Assembly: GCA_049314535.1 (NCBI GenBank)
Contig: JBMOEX010000094.1
Location: 1 to 7,770 of the forward strand
Direction: 5' to 3'
DNA from: LMEP-6097 sp049314535
GTDB taxonomy: Bacteria; Cyanobacteriota; Vampirovibrionia; LMEP-6097
Length of the DNA: 7,770 nt
Below, piece after piece: positions 4,357 through 7,770 of this stretch. The stretch's first letter is position 1; each line of letters opens with the position of its first letter. The notes beneath the pieces were generated by a model. That model saw only the letters and a program-made list of their open reading frames with translations. It ran no database searches and was not told where the DNA came from. Both the position numbers and the translations under genes were made by a program.

Positions 4357-7300
4357 TTAATCAATACAGCCATTCCCAAAGGTAGAAGCCCCCGCAGAGA
4401 AAGCCTTTCTCAGTAAATCTAAATATTTTAGCGGAATGCTATTAATACTTAGTGGGTTTAATTCGTTTTCTTTACAGTGACGAATGATTTTACTGATGCT
4501 GTAAGCTAGTCCTAATCTTGGAATGACAGCATCGTCTCTGCGAGCTAATAGTAGATCCCTTTCTTCAGGATTATTCTGTAAAAGCTCTTTTAGGGAAATA
4601 TTTTCTGGATCACTTACCTTATAGCCTTTAACTTTAGCGATAAAGCTTTTAGTCGCTCGGTTACCGATAATTAGTTTCTGTAATAATTTATCTTCTTCTG
4701 CTTTGTAATGAGGATTACTCGCTGATTCTATGATTTTCCTAGCCTCAGAATAAGCTGCCATATCTGCTGTAAATATGCCTCGCTCTAATGAGTCGATAAT
4801 ATGTTTGAGTAGGCGAGTTTCTTGTTTAGACTCAGGCTGATGATAGTGATAGTTTAATTCTTGTATAAATTCTGCATCATTATCTAATCCCTGATAGCCA
4901 TAGAAAGAAACGTGGTTACCACCTAGTAAATTAAACATCGCAGAATAAGGGATAGCTCTTATGTCAGCGAGTAAACCTAATATTTCACTTATAGAAAGCT
5001 TTTTACTTAAAATATCTAAATCATTATTATATTCAGGGTCGCTCAGTATGCCTTTAACCTTAGCTCCAGAACGGCTAGTAGGCCTGCTGGCTATATTAAA
5101 AAGATCTAAATAAATTAACGGTGATTTTATAACATGCGCGAAATACTCTCTGAGAGTGCTTTCATTAGTACAGATGTTGTCGTCATTTAAATCTAAGCCA
5201 AAAACCTCTTCCCTGAGCTGCGTTCTAACTCTTTCTATTAGAGAATTTAAGAATTTTACGAATTTAGGATCGAGTAGTAGTTCTTGCGGCTCTCCAAGCT
5301 TATCTTGGATCAGCTTTCTGCCTGAAATTTCAGAAGTGGCGAAAATAAATTCCTGTATCATTTCATGGCTTTTAAAAAAAGAAATAAGCTGCTGAGCACC
5401 ACCACCCTGTAGAGTTCTTTCATAGTGAGCATTTGAGCCTATAGGCTGAGTGCAAGTAGCCGTGCGTCTAAATTCAAGGCCACCACCGCGTTCTATCGGT
5501 TCACCCCAGCCATCGAAATTGATTAATTTAACTTGTTTTATTTTTTGCGACTCATAAACTCTTAGCCACAAAGCCTTTTCTTCTGAGCTAAAATTATTCT
5601 GAAAAAGATCAGAAAATGTATCCATTGCAAGCTTTATTGCTAGAGCTTCTTCTAGCTCAGGCTTATTTTTTAATAAATCCTGCCAAGCTTTAAGAGAGTT
5701 TCCACTTCTTTGTATATTTAGACTTTCCTCCGCTTCATTAAAAACATATTCATCTAAAAAGGCATTGAAAATTTCTGTAACGATAGTGTCAAGCTGCTTT
5801 GAGCGAAACATCTCCCATTGTGAAGCCGTAAAACCATTTTGCTTACCACTGTCTGAAGGACCGCGCATTTTAATAAATTCGCCACGATGCTTAAGTAAGT
5901 ATAAACGCCAAGCTTTATTAGACAGAGCTTCTACTGTACATTTATACGAATTTCTGAGGTCTGAAATTTGTTCAGTTAAAGGCACTATTTCAAGTGAAGC
6001 TAGCATGTCTTCGGATATCATCGAAGAGCCTTTACTAGAGCTGCTAATAATATACTTAGATAGTATTAAAGTATTTAGCATGTCTTCAAAGCAGGTATTC
6101 ATACTGATAATCTGTCTTTTAATACCGCCAGCACGAGTAAGGGAGAGAAGTTCTAAGGTCTGAATTGCTTTTTGATTCAGCTTGCCATCTGAGTCAGTTA
6201 GTTTTTCTTTTAAATCTATTATTTTTTTCTGAGTCTCTTCTCTATTGAGTTCTGCCTTTAAGAGGAAATCTGTTTTCTCTGAGATATCGCCGTAGACTTT
6301 AAAGCCAGATAAATTTTCTGTAAGGAAATTAATTACTTCGTTTCCCTGTCTTGTGTGACCGTGCGAGCCGAATTTACCAAAAATCTCTATTTTCTTGATA
6401 ATAATTTCTATTTCTTTACTGTTCACGCCTTCTTTATTAGCAATTATGGCTTTTAATGGTGCAAGCAAAGTCTCTTCACTACAGTATTTATCAAAATCAA
6501 AGTCAAAATTATAGTCACTAGTATAGGCGATTCTCTGCCTTTGTGTTTCTAAAGAGTCGATCGCTTTAGCTAGAGGATGTAAGATTTTATGGTCTATAAC
6601 TAGTCTGTAAGCTTGTTTGTTTGACTTGTAGACTGGATTTTCTGTGATGATATTATCGTAAAGTCTTTTAAAGTCACTGTTTATAAAGAAAGTTTTACTA
6701 GGCAGTTCCTTGTCGAAGGTGAAGTCGTCGCTTAAAGTCTGCCAAAGCCTCTGTATATCAGCAAAGTATTTTTTATAAAAGTGTAGATTTTCATTAATCA
6801 GAGTTTTAAAATGTTCTTCTTTATTTACAGTCGGGTTGCCATCTATGTCACGCGCTACCCAGCTATGTAATTTAAAAAACTCTGGATGAATGTAGAACTT
6901 CTCACCTAAAGCTTTACTAAGTTCATTACCGAGTACGACTAGAGTCTCTGGGATGATTTCATAAATTTGGCTGATACTTTTTAGGAAATTCTGTGATTCG
7001 TCTGAGGGTTTAAGCTTATTTTCGTTATAGGGCTTAACTCTAATCATGTGGCTGATTGATATAGCGAGATCTTCTTTAATTAATTCAAGCTTCTCATCAA
7101 TTTTTTCTTGACTAGATTCATCTCGAATAGTGTCTGCAACAGAGTTTACCTTCTCTATCATATTTGAGATATGGTGCATGTAATCTGGCTGTATACCAGC
7201 TGTAGGATGTGCTGTGAGAACGAGGTTCGCCGATAAATCCTTAGAGAATATCTTTAAAATCTCCTCCTTGCTGAACTTGTTTTCAAGAAAGAAGTTAATT

Positions 7301-7656
7301 AGTTTTTTTGCGAAAAGTATTTCAGAGTTTTTATTTTTGCTTACATCAGCACTCGCTGTGCTGGATTGGTTTAGTAAAAGATAAGCTTCTAAAATCCAAG
7401 CGAATATTTTCGTTTCATATTCTGGTTTTTCAGAAATTTTATTAAAGATAGTAAGAACTTTACTTAAATCTCTATCTTCGCTTTTTAATATATTTCTGAA
7501 TGCACTTATATAGTCAATAAATTCATAAGCTAGCTGCTTACGTAAATTGCTATCAGTGCTGATATTGCTATCAAAGTTAATCCTATTCCAAATCTGCTTC
7601 CCGACGAGATTCCCGATAATACGGTATAAGGACCTGATCGCAGGTTTAATTGCCAT
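4357..7656 (-). CDS. ppc: Phosphoenolpyruvate carboxylase homologue, divergent (1,099 aa)
   Basis: PEP carboxylase adds bicarbonate to phosphoenolpyruvate to make oxaloacetate, refilling the TCA cycle. Landmarks occur in family order: T-A-H-P-T at 148-152 (E. coli His138 = H150), R-D-I-D-G-N-P (269-275), T-R-Q at 435-437 (Arg396-like R436), E562 and D602 in S-D-S-G-K (metal ligands Glu506 and Asp543; Lys546 = K605), the glycine loop with R723 (Arg587), S-R-P (857-859) and R-A-I-P (900-903; Arg713-like R900). Departures are clear. The glycine loop reads DGWGEPIERGG where E. coli has HGRGGSIGRGG, so the His579 and Arg581 equivalents are Asp715 and Trp717. TAHPTE is TAHPTA. About 77 extra residues lie between S-D-S-G-K and the loop. 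The usual RNTG C-terminus is replaced by F-G-N-G-C-I-D. Length exceeds the usual 880-1,050. The ATG has no Shine-Dalgarno. A divergent carboxylase is likely, but altered chemistry is possible. Confidence 0.85.
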   Translation of the reverse strand: MAIKPAIRSLYRIIGNLVGKQIWNRINFDSNISTDSNLRKQLAYEFIDYISAFRNILKSEDRDLSKVLTIFNKISEKPEYETKIFAWILEAYLLLNQSSTASADVSKNKNSEILFAKKLINFFLENKFSKEEILKIFSKDLSANLVLTAHPTAGIQPDYMHHISNMIEKVNSVADTIRDESSQEKIDEKLELIKEDLAISISHMIRVKPYNENKLKPSDESQNFLKSISQIYEIIPETLVVLGNELSKALGEKFYIHPEFFKLHSWVARDIDGNPTVNKEEHFKTLINENLHFYKKYFADIQRLWQTLSDDFTFDKELPSKTFFINSDFKRLYDNIITENPVYKSNKQAYRLVIDHKILHPLAKAIDSLETQRQRIAYTSDYNFDFDFDKYCSEETLLAPLKAIIANKEGVNSKEIEIIIKKIEIFGKFGSHGHTRQGNEVINFLTENLSGFKVYGDISEKTDFLLKAELNREETQKKIIDLKEKLTDSDGKLNQKAIQTLELLSLTRAGGIKRQIISMNTCFEDMLNTLILSKYIISSSSKGSSMISEDMLASLEIVPLTEQISDLRNSYKCTVEALSNKAWRLYLLKHRGEFIKMRGPSDSGKQNGFTASQWEMFRSKQLDTIVTEIFNAFLDEYVFNEAEESLNIQRSGNSLKAWQDLLKNKPELEEALAIKLAMDTFSDLFQNNFSSEEKALWLRVYESQKIKQVKLINFDGWGEPIERGGGLEFRRTATCTQPIGSNAHYERTLQGGGAQQLISFFKSHEMIQEFIFATSEISGRKLIQDKLGEPQELLLDPKFVKFLNSLIERVRTQLREEVFGLDLNDDNICTNESTLREYFAHVIKSPLIYLDLFNIASRPTSRSGAKVKGILSDPEYNNDLDILSKKLSISEILGLLADIRAIPYSAMFNLLGGNHVSFYGYQGLDNDAEFIQELNYHYHQPESKQETRLLKHIIDSLERGIFTADMAAYSEARKIIESASNPHYKAEEDKLLQKLIIGNRATKSFIAKVKGYKVSDPENISLKELLQNNPEERDLLLARRDDAVIPRLGLAYSISKIIRHCKENELNPLSINSIPLKYLDLLRKAFSAGASTFGNGCID

Positions 7657-7662
7657 TGTTTT

Positions 7663-7668
7663 AGTATA
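7663..7668 (-). promoter_or_regulatory. -10-like box directly upstream of the PEPC homologue
   Basis: On the minus strand TATACT (5 of 6 to consensus) ends seven bases before the A of the ATG at 7656, so transcription would start at or next to the start codon. I see no convincing -35 box 16-18 bases upstream and no Shine-Dalgarno. Another activator or a longer leader from further upstream is possible. Confidence 0.35.
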
Positions 7669-7688
7669 ACCTGCAATTCAGATAGAAG

Positions 7689-7728
7689 AACGCCCTCTGA
7701 AGATTGCAAGCAATCCCCCGAGGGCGTT
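7689..7728 (-). terminator. Strong two-part hairpin upstream of the PEPC homologue: terminator or structured leader
   Basis: AACGCCCTC (7689-7697) pairs perfectly with GAGGGCGTT (7720-7728). Inside, GATTG (7702-7706) pairs with CAATC (7711-7715) across a 4-base loop, leaving a symmetric 4x4 internal loop. On the minus strand it is followed by a moderately T-rich CTTCTATCT, so it may end transcription of a gene beyond the right edge. It could equally be a folded leader or small RNA ahead of the PEPC homologue. On the plus strand no good T tract follows. Strand assignment is inferred from context. Confidence 0.45.
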
Positions 7729-7770
7729 TCCGTCGAATTTGTACTTTTGCGAGCAGTCCCGTTATGGGCT

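Noticed and set aside
5156..5395. Plus-strand ORF of 79 codons
   Set aside because: Antisense to the PEPC homologue, Ser-rich composition typical of a shadow frame, no initiation signal.
5765..6163. Plus-strand ORF of 132 codons
   Set aside because: Antisense to conserved PEPC coding sequence; Ser/Ile-rich and unlike any protein I recognise.
7530..7770. Minus-strand frame open from the right edge to a TAG at 7530-7532, overlapping the PEPC start by 127 bases and ending in a hydrophobic stretch
   Set aside because: No start is visible in the window, it runs through the hairpin, and a 127-base overlap would be unusual; the PEPC N-terminus has the normal length before its first motif. Sequence to the right would settle it.
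7654..7770. Plus-strand frame open to the right edge across the hairpin
   Set aside because: No ATG, GTG or TTG start with a ribosome site; short AT-poor stretches stay open by chance.
7680..7770. Possible tmRNA, 6S RNA or SRP RNA segment, because of ATTCGACGG on the minus strand
   Set aside because: Only nine bases resemble the tmRNA 5' end; there is no tRNA-like domain and the adjoining sequence does not match these RNAs.

Overview
The window is 7,770 bases of AT-rich bacterial DNA (GC roughly 35-40% by eye). It is compact, read with the standard code (TGA acts as a stop), and uses TTG and GTG as well as ATG starts. Nothing fixes the phylum. A long bacterial-type PEP carboxylase homologue and an SpeE-type aminopropyltransferase fit many free-living bacteria; any closer placement would be a guess. 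I see no tRNA, rRNA, CRISPR array, insertion sequence or phage gene.

Layout, left to right. (1) 1-641, minus: 213 residues of the N-terminal part of an unrecognised protein, cut by the window edge, with a TTG start behind a good Shine-Dalgarno (SD) site and its own promoter. (2) 712-2174, minus: a two-gene unit, a family 2 glycosyltransferase followed by a small PAP2-type membrane phosphatase, joined by a 4-base overlap at a TTGA junction. Together they suggest cell-envelope or lipid-linked glycan work. (3) 2224-2676, plus: a VOC/glyoxalase-fold metalloenzyme, divergent from the glycosyltransferase. (4) 2677-2838: a gene-poor stretch with three short inverted repeats. (5) 2839-3434, plus: three consecutive small predicted membrane proteins of 85, 41 and 56 residues, none recognised; the first two are translationally coupled. 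(6) 3431-4246, minus: spermidine synthase-like gene, convergent with the last small ORF, overlapping it by 4 bases, with its likely intrinsic terminator inside that ORF. (7) 4357-7656, minus: a 1,099-residue PEP carboxylase homologue with unusual active-site changes. (8) 7657-7770: a -10-like box followed by a strong two-part hairpin at the right edge.

The strongest leads are these. The PEP carboxylase homologue keeps most catalytic residues but has lost the HGRGG part of its glycine loop and carries a large insert next to it. The small-membrane-protein cluster is undescribed as far as I can tell. Several SD-less genes have a -10-like hexamer only 6-7 bases before the start codon, which suggests leaderless transcripts, while coupled or TTG-started genes have strong SD sites. 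I see no multi-gene defence or biosynthetic system.
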